Below are positions 51,753 to 60,225 of a stretch of 64,000 bases of DNA, piece after piece. The translations under genes were made by a program, and so were the position numbers. Within the stretch, counting starts at the first letter, position 1. Every line of letters begins with the position of its first letter. The notes under the pieces were generated by a model. It was not told the origin of the DNA. It made no database searches and saw only the letters and a list, made by a program, of their open reading frames with translations. This stretch comes from Bradyrhizobium niftali (GTDB taxonomy: Bacteria > Pseudomonadota > Alphaproteobacteria > Rhizobiales > Xanthobacteraceae): contig NZ_SPQT01000002.1 of the NCBI RefSeq assembly GCF_004571025.1, forward strand, positions 372,001-436,000, read 5' to 3'.

Positions 51753-52550
51753 TCAATTGTCGTCATCCGCCGCCAGCCGCAGAAACTGCCGCTTCATCGC
51801 GTTGACCCTGGCGACATAGCCCGCGACGAGATGATCGCCGCAGCGCTCCCCTGGTATCATCTGAAACTTGCGGCGCGCATAGGCCGTGGCAGGACCTGCG
51901 CCGCAGAGATGGATGAAGGCGGCCAGATCCTGCTTCTGCTCGCGGCTGGCCTTCACATCGCCCGCGAGGCCGAGAACCATGGCCACCTGGCGGTCCAGAT
52001 ACACCGACGCCAGCTCGATGGCGTGGCTCGGGATCGCGCGGATGTAGAGGAAGGAAGACCCGCATCCGGTCTCCGTGACCGCATTGCCGCGGACACAGAA
52101 CCGTGCGGCTTCAATGAAGGCCGGGTCGGTCATCTGGAAGAGGCCGACGGCGCTGGAGGCGGGCCGGTAGATCGCCAGGGGATTGAGGCTCCACCGCCAG
52201 CGCCAGTAGGTGCGTGCCACCGGATTGCCCGAACTCTCCACCTGCGCCAGCGCGGCCAGCAACTCGGGCGTGATCGTCGCGGTGGAGTAGGTGCGGAACA
52301 GCGGCCCGTATTGGCGCCAGGTCTCGGCCGGCTCCTTGTCGAGGGAATTGCCGACGACGGCGAAGAGTTCGGTTGGCTTGCGGATGACGTGATAGGCGAT
52401 GTTCAGAAGCGCGATGGCCGCAAGCAGCATCGCCACACCGCCCGCGATCCGAACCATGCGCGGCGCTCGCGCGAACGTCTTTCGCACCCAACGGGCACTT
52501 CGCCGGAGGCCGCGAAGGCGAGGGAGGAGGCTGTTGCTTTTTCTTGGCAT
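51753..52550 (-). CDS. Lytic transglycosylase-like membrane protein
   Basis: A 265-residue protein with one N-terminal membrane anchor (about 34-53, VRIAGGVAMLLAAIALLNIA) and an SLT-like domain. LAALAQVESSGNPVA carries the catalytic Glu (about 104), followed by the SAVGLFQMTDPAF motif. Several Cys residues (FCVRG, ETGCGSS, IHLCGAG) may form disulfides. Likely cleaves peptidoglycan glycan strands at the periplasmic face of the membrane. MPRKSNS at 52550 is taken as start. Confidence 0.8.
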   Translation of the reverse strand: MPRKSNSLLPRLRGLRRSARWVRKTFARAPRMVRIAGGVAMLLAAIALLNIAYHVIRKPTELFAVVGNSLDKEPAETWRQYGPLFRTYSTATITPELLAALAQVESSGNPVARTYWRWRWSLNPLAIYRPASSAVGLFQMTDPAFIEAARFCVRGNAVTETGCGSSFLYIRAIPSHAIELASVYLDRQVAMVLGLAGDVKASREQKQDLAAFIHLCGAGPATAYARRKFQMIPGERCGDHLVAGYVARVNAMKRQFLRLAADDDN

Positions 52551-52784
52551 GGGTCTTGTGGGGAGCGGGTAGGATGGATTGAGCGCTTGCGTCGCGCGCG
52601 TCAGGTACATAGCCGAAATCGGTGTGTGGCTCCCGCTGATGCCTATGCGGTAAGCGTGACAGCTTCACTGTCCCGTCATGAACTCGGCAGCGAGGTCGCG
52701 GGGCCCGCATTGTTCTAAATCAACAGACCCGCTTATTGGGGAATTACGCTGACGAACCGTTCCAGTCCAGGAAGGAGAGTGGTC

Positions 52785-53081
52785 ATGTCGCGCCGAACCA
52801 TCGTTTCACTCACCGCATCCGCCATCATTGGCATCGCCTGCATCGTGACTGTTTCGACTGACGCCTTCGCGTATCGAAGAGGCGGTGGCGTTGGGGTTGG
52901 TCGCGTTGGTGTTCATCACGGCGGTGTCTATCGCGGTGGCGTCTATCGTGGTGCAGCCGTGCGCCGTGGAGTTGCCGTGGGCGTCGGAGCTGCTGCGGTC
53001 GGTGCTGCTGCTTACGGAGCTTACGGAGCCTACGGAGGCTATCGCCGCTGCGGCTACGAACCTTACCCCCCTTGCTACTAG
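52785..53081 (+). CDS. Small secreted Gly/Val-rich protein (98 aa)
   Basis: A signal peptide (about 1-31, ending DAFA) is followed by a Gly/Arg/Val tract with YRGGVYRG-type repeats and a Tyr-rich end (YGAYGGYRRCGYEPYPPCY). The composition suggests an exported structural or stress protein with no defined fold. The ATG at 52785 follows GGAGAG. Confidence 0.55.
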   Translation: MSRRTIVSLTASAIIGIACIVTVSTDAFAYRRGGGVGVGRVGVHHGGVYRGGVYRGAAVRRGVAVGVGAAAVGAAAYGAYGAYGGYRRCGYEPYPPCY

Positions 53082-53132
53082 CCGGTCTTGGCGCAGCGGC
53101 CACCGAGTAACCGGTTGAGCCGGGCCTGGTGG

Positions 53133-53189
53133 CGGTGACAGTGCATTCAATCTAAATTGGTAGGCCAGTTAAGTGCACTGTCACCGTAA
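53133..53189. repeat. Inverted copies of a 13-nt motif at the edge of the desaturase remnant
   Basis: CGGTGACAGTGCA (53133-53145) and TGCACTGTCACCG (53174-53186) face each other across 28 nt. The right-hand copy extends to AGTGCACTGTCACCGTAA (53172-53189), which recurs exactly at 54643-54660. Confidence 0.7.
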
Positions 53190-53416
53190 TCACGTTCCTC
53201 ACCTTCGGCGAGGGCCTGCACAACAACCACCACCGCTTCCCGCGCGACGCCTATCTGTCGCACGCCTGGTACGAGATCGACATCAACGGCCTGATCATTT
53301 TGGGATTGGGGAAGCTCGGTCTCGTGCACGACGTCTTCATGGCCGGCAGCCGGGCCGCTCGCGCGAACGAGGAGAGCGGGAAGACGTCGGCGTCGGAGTC
53401 GGAAGCGACGGTCTGA
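53186..53416 (+). pseudogene. Remnant: C-terminal part of a fatty-acid desaturase
   Basis: The frame gives TFLTFGEGLHNNHHRFPRDA, then YLSHAWYEIDINGLIILGLGKLGLVHDVF, and a polar tail to TGA at 53414-53416. HNNHHRFP is the third His box of membrane acyl-CoA/acyl-lipid desaturases. The first two His boxes and the membrane core are missing. The break falls exactly at the 18-nt repeat (53172-53189), so the loss was probably caused by a rearrangement there. Confidence 0.75.
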
Positions 53417-53560
53417 GCCACGACGCGTAGGATGGGCAGAGCGAAGCGAAGCTCGGGCATGAAGCGGCCTCCCTCGGCATATCCACAGGGTTGGGCGAGG
53501 TTAACACATTGGTTATTTCTTTGCGGTCATTTTCGCAACCTTAGTCAGCAAAGAGGCACC

Positions 53561-53827
53561 ATGTCCGACATCACCATTCCCGGCGGCAAAATCCGTTCCT
53601 TCGTCGAGCGGATCGAGAACCTCGACAGCGAAATGCAGGAGTTGAGCGAACAGAAGAAGGAAGTCTTCGCGGAAGCCAAGGGCGAAGGCTTCGACGTGAA
53701 GATCCTCAAGGAGATCATCAAGCTGCGCAAGGAAGACAAGAACGAGCGCGACGAGCGCGAAAGCCTGCTCGACCTCTACATGCGCGCGATGGAGACGGCA
53801 TCGCCGGAGCAGGCGAAGGCGGCGTAA
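53561..53827 (+). CDS. GapR-like nucleoid-associated protein (DUF2312)
   Basis: The 88-residue protein reads GGKIRSFVERIENLDSEMQE...EVFAEAKGEGFDVKILKEIIKLRK, the DUF2312/GapR pattern. GapR of Caulobacter binds AT-rich, overtwisted DNA ahead of replication and transcription forks and helps cell growth and division. Bradyrhizobia often carry several paralogs, so this may not be the main one. AAAGAGG precedes the ATG. It lies inside the segment bounded by the 18-nt repeats, next to the ParB-like gene. Confidence 0.85.
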   Translation: MSDITIPGGKIRSFVERIENLDSEMQELSEQKKEVFAEAKGEGFDVKILKEIIKLRKEDKNERDERESLLDLYMRAMETASPEQAKAA

Positions 53828-53851
53828 GACGAACGCGGTCATGCAAGGAGA

Positions 53852-53874
53852 GATAGCCGCGGCTTGCGGCTATC
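53852..53874. terminator. Hairpin after the GapR-like gene
   Basis: GATAGCCGC, loop GGCTT, GCGGCTATC: a perfect 9-bp stem 24 nt after the stop, but with no T-run. Confidence 0.4.
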
Positions 53875-53951
53875 GCTCCCGCAGGACGACGACGACGAAC
53901 TGATCGATTTATGATGGGGCGTTTGGTTCAATCTCGCTGCAAACCCGGCCG

Positions 53952-54467
53952 TCAATAGCGGCCGCCGCTGCCCTTTTGCTGCGTGATCCAGTCCGACAAT
54001 GTTTTCGGTGTTGATTTCGCAGTCCGGCCCGGTGATGCCTTCGGATTGTCGCGGACGGCTTTCGTCGGACGGGTGCGCGGCGATTCCGTTGCGCTGACGC
54101 TCTTCAAGGCAGCAATCGATGCCTCTGCGGCTTCCTTCTCGAGGCGCAACTGTTTCAATCGCGCCATCTTGATGCGCTCTGCCTCGACCTCGGGCCGCTC
54201 GGACAGCAGCGGCTTAGGTTGAGCAAGCTCGACCGGGACCAGGACACCGAGAATGGTCGTCTCGCCGAGCGCCTTGCAGGCTTCGAGCCGGTGCAGTCCC
54301 TCGACCAGGACGAGGCGGTCTCCGTCGAGCCGAACGGATATGGGGGCCTGTTGTCCGATGTCCAGAATACTTTCCGCGATCTCCCCGACGATCTCGGGCT
54401 TGATGGCTTTCTTCTGCTTCGTGGGAACGAAGATCTTCTCGATCGGGAAGCTTTCCGGTTTGGGCAT
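53952..54467 (-). CDS. ParB/Srx-like N-terminal domain protein
   Basis: A 171-residue protein with a ParB-type N-terminal domain: VPTKQKKAIKPEIVGEIAESILDIGQQAPISVRLDG and LVLVEGLHRLEACKALGE (about 53-70), the GxHR nucleotide-binding box. It lacks the HTH of chromosome-partition ParB. The rest is a Lys/Ser-rich tail. Proteins of this type are common in accessory regions; whether it binds CTP or DNA is unknown. It is adjacent and opposite in strand to the GapR-like gene. Confidence 0.75.
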   Translation of the reverse strand: MPKPESFPIEKIFVPTKQKKAIKPEIVGEIAESILDIGQQAPISVRLDGDRLVLVEGLHRLEACKALGETTILGVLVPVELAQPKPLLSERPEVEAERIKMARLKQLRLEKEAAEASIAALKSVSATESPRTRPTKAVRDNPKASPGRTAKSTPKTLSDWITQQKGSGGRY

Positions 54468-54642
54468 AAATTGACTCCGCTTCTACCGGGCCCGTCGGAA
54501 CTCATGCCGGTGGTGTCGGGAGTTTAGGAGGGAAGGGCTCGACGGGAAAGGCAATTTCGGCGGCGGGGTGTTGATGAGCAACGAAGCTAGAACCAACCTA
54601 CGATTACGAAGCCGCAGACCGGCAAGACGGAGCGAATGATTT

Positions 54643-54660
54643 AGTGCACTGTCACCGTAA
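54643..54660. repeat. Second copy of the 18-nt repeat
   Basis: AGTGCACTGTCACCGTAA is identical to 53172-53189 and in the same orientation. The two copies enclose about 1.45 kb with the desaturase remnant, the GapR-like and the ParB-like genes. The rest of the gap 54468-54779 holds only the hairpin at 54717. Confidence 0.75.
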
Positions 54661-54716
54661 CTTCAGTGTTCCTCCCGTGACAAGCTGTTCAGCCTTGCTC
54701 TCGTCGCACAATGCGA

Positions 54717-54742
54717 GAGGCCGCTCGAACAGGAGCGGCCTC
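54717..54742 (-). terminator. Hairpin downstream of nrdJ
   Basis: GAGGCCGCTC, loop GAACAG, GAGCGGCCTC: a perfect 10-bp stem about 40 nt after the nrdJ stop. Neither side has a strong T-run. Confidence 0.45.
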
Positions 54743-54779
54743 AGCAATTCGGTCGGGTCGGTTGGTGCAGCCAATGGGC

Positions 54780-57700
54780 TTAACTACACCCCGTCGTGCT
54801 TCCGCAAGTGTCGCACTTCATACACGTCCCATTCCGCACCAGCGTGAAGTTGCCGCACTCCGAGCACATCTCGCCCTCGTAGCCCTTGGCCTTGGCTTCC
54901 GCGCGGCGCTCGGCCTTGGAAGGCACCAGGGTCTGCGCGGTACCGGCCTTGCTCCACTGGAGGGCTTCGAGCTTCTCCGTCGGCGAGAGGTCGTGCTGGG
55001 CTTCCTGCTTCAGCGCGACCGCACCTTCCAGGACATCGCCGACCCGTGCGCTCGCGCTGTGGGAGGCGAGTGCCGTGACCTTGCTGCCGCCGGTCGGGGC
55101 GCTGTCGTTGCCTTGCGCGACCGCGGTCGAGCCGCCGCGCATCACGACGAGGTTGTCGGTGCGGGAGCGGGTGAGGCCGCGCGACACCAGCTTGGAGGCG
55201 TGGTGGCCCGCGTCGTCCGGCTCCTTGCCTTCCTCGACGCCCTTGCCGAGCGCGTCGAAGTTCGACTCGGTCGGATCGACATGGGCGAGGTCGAAGCGCG
55301 ACATGTAGCTCACCGCCAGCTCGCGGAAGACGTAGTCGAGGATCGAGGTCGCGTACTTGATGCTGTCGTTGCCCTGCACGGGGCCCGCCGGCTCGAAGCG
55401 GGTGAAGGTGAAGGCGTCGACATATTCGTCGAGCGGCACGCCGTACTGGAGGCCCAGCGACACGGCGATGGCGAAGTTGTTGATGAAGGAGCGGAGCGCT
55501 GCGCCTTCCTTGTGCATGTCGATGAAGATCTCGCCCAGACGGCCGTCGTCATACTCGCCGGTACGGAGATAGACCTTATGCCCGCCGACGACCGCCTTCT
55601 GGGTGTAGCCCTTGCGGCGGTCCGGCATCTTCTCGCGCTCGCGCATCACGATGATGCGCTCGACCAGCTTCTCGACGATCTTTTCCGAGACCTGCGTGGC
55701 ACGCGCGGCCATCGGCTTCTCGTAGAGGCTCTCCACCGCATCGTCCTCGTCCTCATCATCGCTGATGAGCTGCGAGTTGAGCGGCTGGCTGAGCTTGGAG
55801 CCGTCGCGATAGAGCGCGTTGGCCTTCAGAGCGAGCTTCCACGACAGCATGTAGGCGGACTTGCAGTCCTCCACCGTGGCGTCGTTCGGCATGTTGATGG
55901 TCTTGGAGATCGCGCCGGAGATGAAGGGCTGCGCCGCCGCCATCATGCGGATGTGGCTCTCGACCGACAGATAGCGCTTGCCGATCTTGCCGCAGGGGTT
56001 GGCGCAGTCGAACACCGGATAGTGCTCGGCCTTGAGGTGCGGGGCACCTTCCACCGTCATCGCGCCGCAGATGTGGACGTTGGCCGCCTCGATCTCGCGC
56101 TTGGTGAAGCCCACGGCCTGGAGCAGGTCGAAGCCGGGGGCCGCGATCGCCTCGGCGCCGATGCCGAGCTGGTCGCGGATGAAATCCTCGCCAAAGGTCC
56201 ACTTGTTGAAGGCGAACTTGATGTCGAAGGCGGTCGGCAGGGCCTTCTCGACCTTGGCGATGGCCTCATCGGTAAAGCCCTTGGCCTTCAGCGTCGAGGC
56301 GTTGATGCCGGGGGCGTTGGAGAGGGAGCCGTGGCCGACGGCATAGGCCTCGATCTCCGCGATCTCGCTCTCGCGATAGCCGAGCGCGCGCAGCGCCGCG
56401 GGAACCGCGCGGTTGATGATCTTGAAGTAGCCGCCGCCGGCGAGCTTCTTGAACTTCACCAGCGCGAAGTCGGGCTCGATGCCGGTGGTGTCGCAATCCA
56501 TGACCAGGCCGATCGTGCCGGTGGGCGCGATGACCGTGGTCTGGGCGTTGCGATAGCCGTGCTTCTCGCCGAGCTCGAGCGCCGCATCCCAGGCCGCCTG
56601 CGCGTGGCTGACGAGATCAGCCTGCGGGCAGGAGACGAGGTCCATCGGCACCGGGTTGACGCTGAGCGCCTCGTAGCCGTTGGACTGGCCGTGGGCGGCG
56701 CGGCGGTGGTTGCGGATCACGCGCAGCATGTGCGCGGCGTTCTTCTTGTAGCCGGGGAAGGTGCCGAGCTCGGCCGCCATCTCCGCCGACGTCTTGTAGG
56801 TGATGCCGGTCATGATCGCGGTCAGCGCACCGGCGATCGCACGGCCTTCCTTGGAGTCATAGGGCAGGCCCATGGTCATCAGGAGGCCGCCGATGTTGGC
56901 GTAGCCGAGGCCAAGCGTGCGGAACTCGTAGGAGAGCTCGGCGATCGCCTTGGACGGGAACTGCGCCATCATCACCGAGATTTCGAGCACGATGGTCCAG
57001 AGCCGGCAGAGATGCTCGTAGCCCTCGACGTCGAAGTGCTTGGTGCTGACGTTATAGAACGTCAGCAGGTTCGCCGAGGCGAGGTTGCACGCCGTGTCGT
57101 CCAGGAACATGTATTCCGAGCACGGATTGGACGCGCGGATGTCGCCGGACGCCTTGCAGGTGTGCCAGTCGTTCATGGTGGTGTTGAAGTGCAGGCCCGG
57201 GTCGGCCGACGCCCAGGCGGCGTAGCCGATTTTCTCCCAGAGGTCGCGCGCCTTCAGCGTCTTCGTCACCTTCTTGGAGGTGCGGGCGTTCAGGTTCCAG
57301 TCGCCGTCGGTCTCGACCGCGCGCAGGAAGTCGTCCCTGAGCGAAACCGAGTTGTTGGAGTTCTGGCCCGATACCGTGAGATAGGCTTCCGAATCCCAGT
57401 CGGTGTCGTAGACGTCGAACTGGATGTCCTTGTAGCCTTGTTTGGCAAACTGGATGACGCGCTTGATGTAGTTGTCAGGCACGAGGCTGCGGCGCGCGAG
57501 CTTGATCTCGCGGCGGAGCGCCGGGTTCTTCTCGGGATCGAAGCAGTCGTCGCCCGAGCCTTCGCAGTTGACGCAGGCCTTGAGCACGGCCTTGAGGTGC
57601 TTCTGGTTGATCTTGGAGCCGGTGACGAGGGCTGCGACCTTCTGCTCCTCCTTCACCTTCCAGTCGATATAGGTCTCGATGTCGGGGTGATCGACGTCGA

Positions 57701-58547
57701 CGACGACCATCTTGGCCGCGCGGCGCGTCGTGCCGCCCGACTTGATCGCGCCGGCGGCGCGGTCGCCGATCTTGAGGAAGCTCATCAGGCCGGACGAGCG
57801 GCCGCCGCCGGAGAGCTTTTCGCCTTCGCCGCGCAGGCGCGAGAAGTTGGAGCCGGTGCCGGAGCCGTATTTGAACAGGCGCGCCTCGCGGACCCAGAGG
57901 TCCATGATGCCGCCCTCGTTGACGAGGTCGTCACCGACGCCCTGGATGAAGCAGGCATGCGGCTGCGGATGCTCGTAGGCCGACTTGGACTTGGTCAGCT
58001 TGCCGGTGAAGGGGTCGACGTAATAGTGGCCCTGGCCGGGACCGTCGATGCCATAGGCCCAGTGCAGGCCGGTGTTGAACCATTGCGGCGAGTTCGGCGC
58101 GACCATCTGCATGGCGAGCATGTAGCGAAGCTCGTCATAGAAGGTCTGGGCGTCTTCGTCCGACGTGAAGTAGCCGCCCTTCCAGCCCCAATAGGTCCAG
58201 CAGCCGGCGAGGCGGTCGAACACCTGCTTGGCGGAGAGCTCGCTGACATAGCGCTCTTTCTCAGGCAGGGCGGCGAGAGCTTCGGTGTCGGGCACGGAGC
58301 GCCACAGGAAGGAGGGGACGGATTCCTCCTCGACCTTCTTCAGGCGCGCGGCAACGCCGGCCTTGCGGAAGTATTTCTGGGCGAGGACGTCCGAGGCGAC
58401 CTGCGACCACTCGGTCGGCACCTCGACATTCTCAAGCTTGAACACGACCGAGCCGTCGGGATTGCGAATCTCCGACGTGGTCAGCCGGAAATCGATCCCG
58501 GCGTAAGGTGACTGTCCCGTGGTGGTGTGGCGCCGCTCAATCCGCAT
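54780..58547 (-). CDS. nrdJ: Vitamin B12-dependent ribonucleotide reductase
   Basis: The 1255-residue class II enzyme reduces ribonucleotides with adenosylcobalamin, with or without oxygen. Recognisable elements are [12 protein letters not shown] (about 150), [23 protein letters not shown] (about 230-255), [23 protein letters not shown] (about 470-495) and the large barrel core. The C terminus has a Cys-rich segment ([22 protein letters not shown]) that shuttles electrons to the active site. No intein or frameshift is seen. The upstream region is unusually long and may carry NrdR boxes. Confidence 0.97.
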   Translation of the reverse strand: MRIERRHTTTGQSPYAGIDFRLTTSEIRNPDGSVVFKLENVEVPTEWSQVASDVLAQKYFRKAGVAARLKKVEEESVPSFLWRSVPDTEALAALPEKERYVSELSAKQVFDRLAGCWTYWGWKGGYFTSDEDAQTFYDELRYMLAMQMVAPNSPQWFNTGLHWAYGIDGPGQGHYYVDPFTGKLTKSKSAYEHPQPHACFIQGVGDDLVNEGGIMDLWVREARLFKYGSGTGSNFSRLRGEGEKLSGGGRSSGLMSFLKIGDRAAGAIKSGGTTRRAAKMVVVDVDHPDIETYIDWKVKEEQKVAALVTGSKINQKHLKAVLKACVNCEGSGDDCFDPEKNPALRREIKLARRSLVPDNYIKRVIQFAKQGYKDIQFDVYDTDWDSEAYLTVSGQNSNNSVSLRDDFLRAVETDGDWNLNARTSKKVTKTLKARDLWEKIGYAAWASADPGLHFNTTMNDWHTCKASGDIRASNPCSEYMFLDDTACNLASANLLTFYNVSTKHFDVEGYEHLCRLWTIVLEISVMMAQFPSKAIAELSYEFRTLGLGYANIGGLLMTMGLPYDSKEGRAIAGALTAIMTGITYKTSAEMAAELGTFPGYKKNAAHMLRVIRNHRRAAHGQSNGYEALSVNPVPMDLVSCPQADLVSHAQAAWDAALELGEKHGYRNAQTTVIAPTGTIGLVMDCDTTGIEPDFALVKFKKLAGGGYFKIINRAVPAALRALGYRESEIAEIEAYAVGHGSLSNAPGINASTLKAKGFTDEAIAKVEKALPTAFDIKFAFNKWTFGEDFIRDQLGIGAEAIAAPGFDLLQAVGFTKREIEAANVHICGAMTVEGAPHLKAEHYPVFDCANPCGKIGKRYLSVESHIRMMAAAQPFISGAISKTINMPNDATVEDCKSAYMLSWKLALKANALYRDGSKLSQPLNSQLISDDEDEDDAVESLYEKPMAARATQVSEKIVEKLVERIIVMREREKMPDRRKGYTQKAVVGGHKVYLRTGEYDDGRLGEIFIDMHKEGAALRSFINNFAIAVSLGLQYGVPLDEYVDAFTFTRFEPAGPVQGNDSIKYATSILDYVFRELAVSYMSRFDLAHVDPTESNFDALGKGVEEGKEPDDAGHHASKLVSRGLTRSRTDNLVVMRGGSTAVAQGNDSAPTGGSKVTALASHSASARVGDVLEGAVALKQEAQHDLSPTEKLEALQWSKAGTAQTLVPSKAERRAEAKAKGYEGEMCSECGNFTLVRNGTCMKCDTCGSTTGCS

Positions 58548-59309
58548 GGTCTTGCCCCGTCCTTATCTTTGACCGAACCGCCTCCGTTCAGGCGCCCGGT
58601 CGACATTTCAATTCGCGATTCCTCCCGGGCCGTCTGGCCTTAAGGCTTCGCAGTTCAGCCGGTGGATCCGGCCCAGTTTCTCCCGGCGCGATTGCTCGAT
58701 GCGTGCATCGATCACCCGCCGGCATGTCCACACTCATCCGCCCCAACGGGATGCGCGCGACATGCGTTCAACGCCCCACAACGCCACTTCTTCAACCGAT
58801 GCCATCCGAGCCTGTTGCCGGCCCGTTCTGGCGCCCGAAAAGTCCACTACCCGCGGGCAGACAAGCCCTTCTCCCGCTGCCTTCGTCTGGCCTGGCGGAG
58901 TGCAGTTTTGCGGACCCTTTGGGGGAGTGCCGGCGGGACGCAAACTCACTCGCGCCGAACGGTCCGAAAGCTAGGACTCTCCAAAGCGCCCGTCAAGAAC
59001 TAGTGCGAGTTCCTGAATCAAATACTAAATATGGTGGACTGCGGGGGATAACAGGGGGCAAGCCCGCGCCTGTTCTGGAGGCAAGTATCAGTGAGTCCTC
59101 AGGGATTCCCAACTGAAAAAATTTTCATCTTGTGGTGATGGCGCCCCTTCACCCCGCTCTTCACAGGGCAGGTATATTTTTGGGCAACGGGGTTGCGCCA
59201 GCAGGACTCACGTAGCCTTACGGAAGGTGAGGGCAGGCATGCCCGCCGGGGTGGTGGTGGGGCCAGCGAATCCGCGCCAAGCTGACCCCGTTTCCGCCGG
59301 GTACCCCAC
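58548..59309. other. Long upstream region of nrdJ with possible NrdR boxes
   Basis: No gene is supported in these 760 nt. GAACTAGTGCGAGTTC (58998-59013) and TCAAATACTAAATATGGTGG (59017-59036) are two imperfect palindromes about two helical turns apart, like the paired NrdR boxes found before ribonucleotide reductase genes. I found no cobalamin riboswitch elements here. Confidence 0.35.
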
Positions 59310-60206
59310 ATGCTTGATTCGACGCGACCGGGCTTGCGACCGCGCATCGCCCCGGCCGGCCTGATGTTCCTTGCCATCACCTCGGTAGGCTGGGGCTTCA
59401 ACTGGCCGGTGACCAAGTGCCTGCTCGCCGAGCTGCCGCCGCTGACGCTGCGCGGGGTGACCGGCGTGCTGGGCGCGGTGCTGCTCGCCGCCCTCGCGCT
59501 GATCCGCCGGCAGAGCCTCAAGGTGGGGCCGGGGATCTGGCCGCGCTTACTGACCGCCGCCGTCCTCAACGTCACCGGCTGGATGGTGCTGATGGGCCTG
59601 GCGCTGCTCTGGCTGCCGGCCAGCGAGGCGGCGCTGATCGCCTACACCATGCCGGTCTGGGCCTCGATCATCGCCTGGCCGGTGCTGGGCGAGCGGCCGA
59701 CCGTGCTGCGCACGCTGGGGCTGGTGATGGCCTTCGTGGGCCTCGCCTCGATCATGGGCGGCAATGGCTTTGCCGCGAGCGTGGAGAAGCTGCCGGGCAT
59801 CATCATGGCGCTCGGCGGCGCGCTCGGCTTTGCCGTCGGCACGGTGTTCTCGAAGAAGTACCCCATCCACCTGCCGCCGATCACGGCCGCGGCCTGGCAG
59901 ATCGGGATCGGCTGCCTGCCGATCTCTATCATCGGCCTCTTGGTCGAGACCACGCACCTTTCGCTGGTGACGCCGGTCGGCTGGTGGCTGCTGGTCTATT
60001 CCACCGTGGTGCAGTTCTGCATTGCCTATGTCAGCTGGTTCGCAGCGTTAGCGCGCCTGCCGGCCTCGGTCGCTGCGATCGGCACCATGGCCGTACCTGT
60101 CATCGGCGTGGTCGCCTCCGCGCTCGCGCTGGGCGAGCCGCTTGGGCCGGGACAGATGGCCGCGCTGATCTTCACGCTCGCAGCCGTGGTGCTGGCGACG
60201 CGCTAG
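59310..60206 (+). CDS. EamA-family (DMT) transporter
   Basis: A 298-residue inner-membrane protein with ten hydrophobic helices in two EamA halves: LMFLAITSVGWGFNWPVTKCLL at the start of the first and IMALGGALGFAVGTVFSKK at the start of the second. Conserved Pro and Glu residues at TMPVWASIIAWPVLGERPT lie between. Substrate unknown. The gene is divergent from nrdJ across the long upstream region. Confidence 0.9.
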   Translation: MLDSTRPGLRPRIAPAGLMFLAITSVGWGFNWPVTKCLLAELPPLTLRGVTGVLGAVLLAALALIRRQSLKVGPGIWPRLLTAAVLNVTGWMVLMGLALLWLPASEAALIAYTMPVWASIIAWPVLGERPTVLRTLGLVMAFVGLASIMGGNGFAASVEKLPGIIMALGGALGFAVGTVFSKKYPIHLPPITAAAWQIGIGCLPISIIGLLVETTHLSLVTPVGWWLLVYSTVVQFCIAYVSWFAALARLPASVAAIGTMAVPVIGVVASALALGEPLGPGQMAALIFTLAAVVLATR

Positions 60207-60225
60207 CCGTCCGGACGCCGGGGTA

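Noticed and set aside
53952..54467. Chromosome partition parB
   Set aside because: The HTH and dimerisation domains and a partner parA are missing. Only the N-terminal ParB/Srx-like domain is present.
54711..58511. A 1266-codon open frame opposite nrdJ
   Set aside because: It is the antisense of nrdJ, with low-complexity composition. The nrdJ motifs on the other strand are decisive.
58548..59309. Cobalamin riboswitch before nrdJ
   Set aside because: I looked for the B12 box and neighbouring conserved words on the minus strand and found no convincing match. A covariance-model search would settle it.
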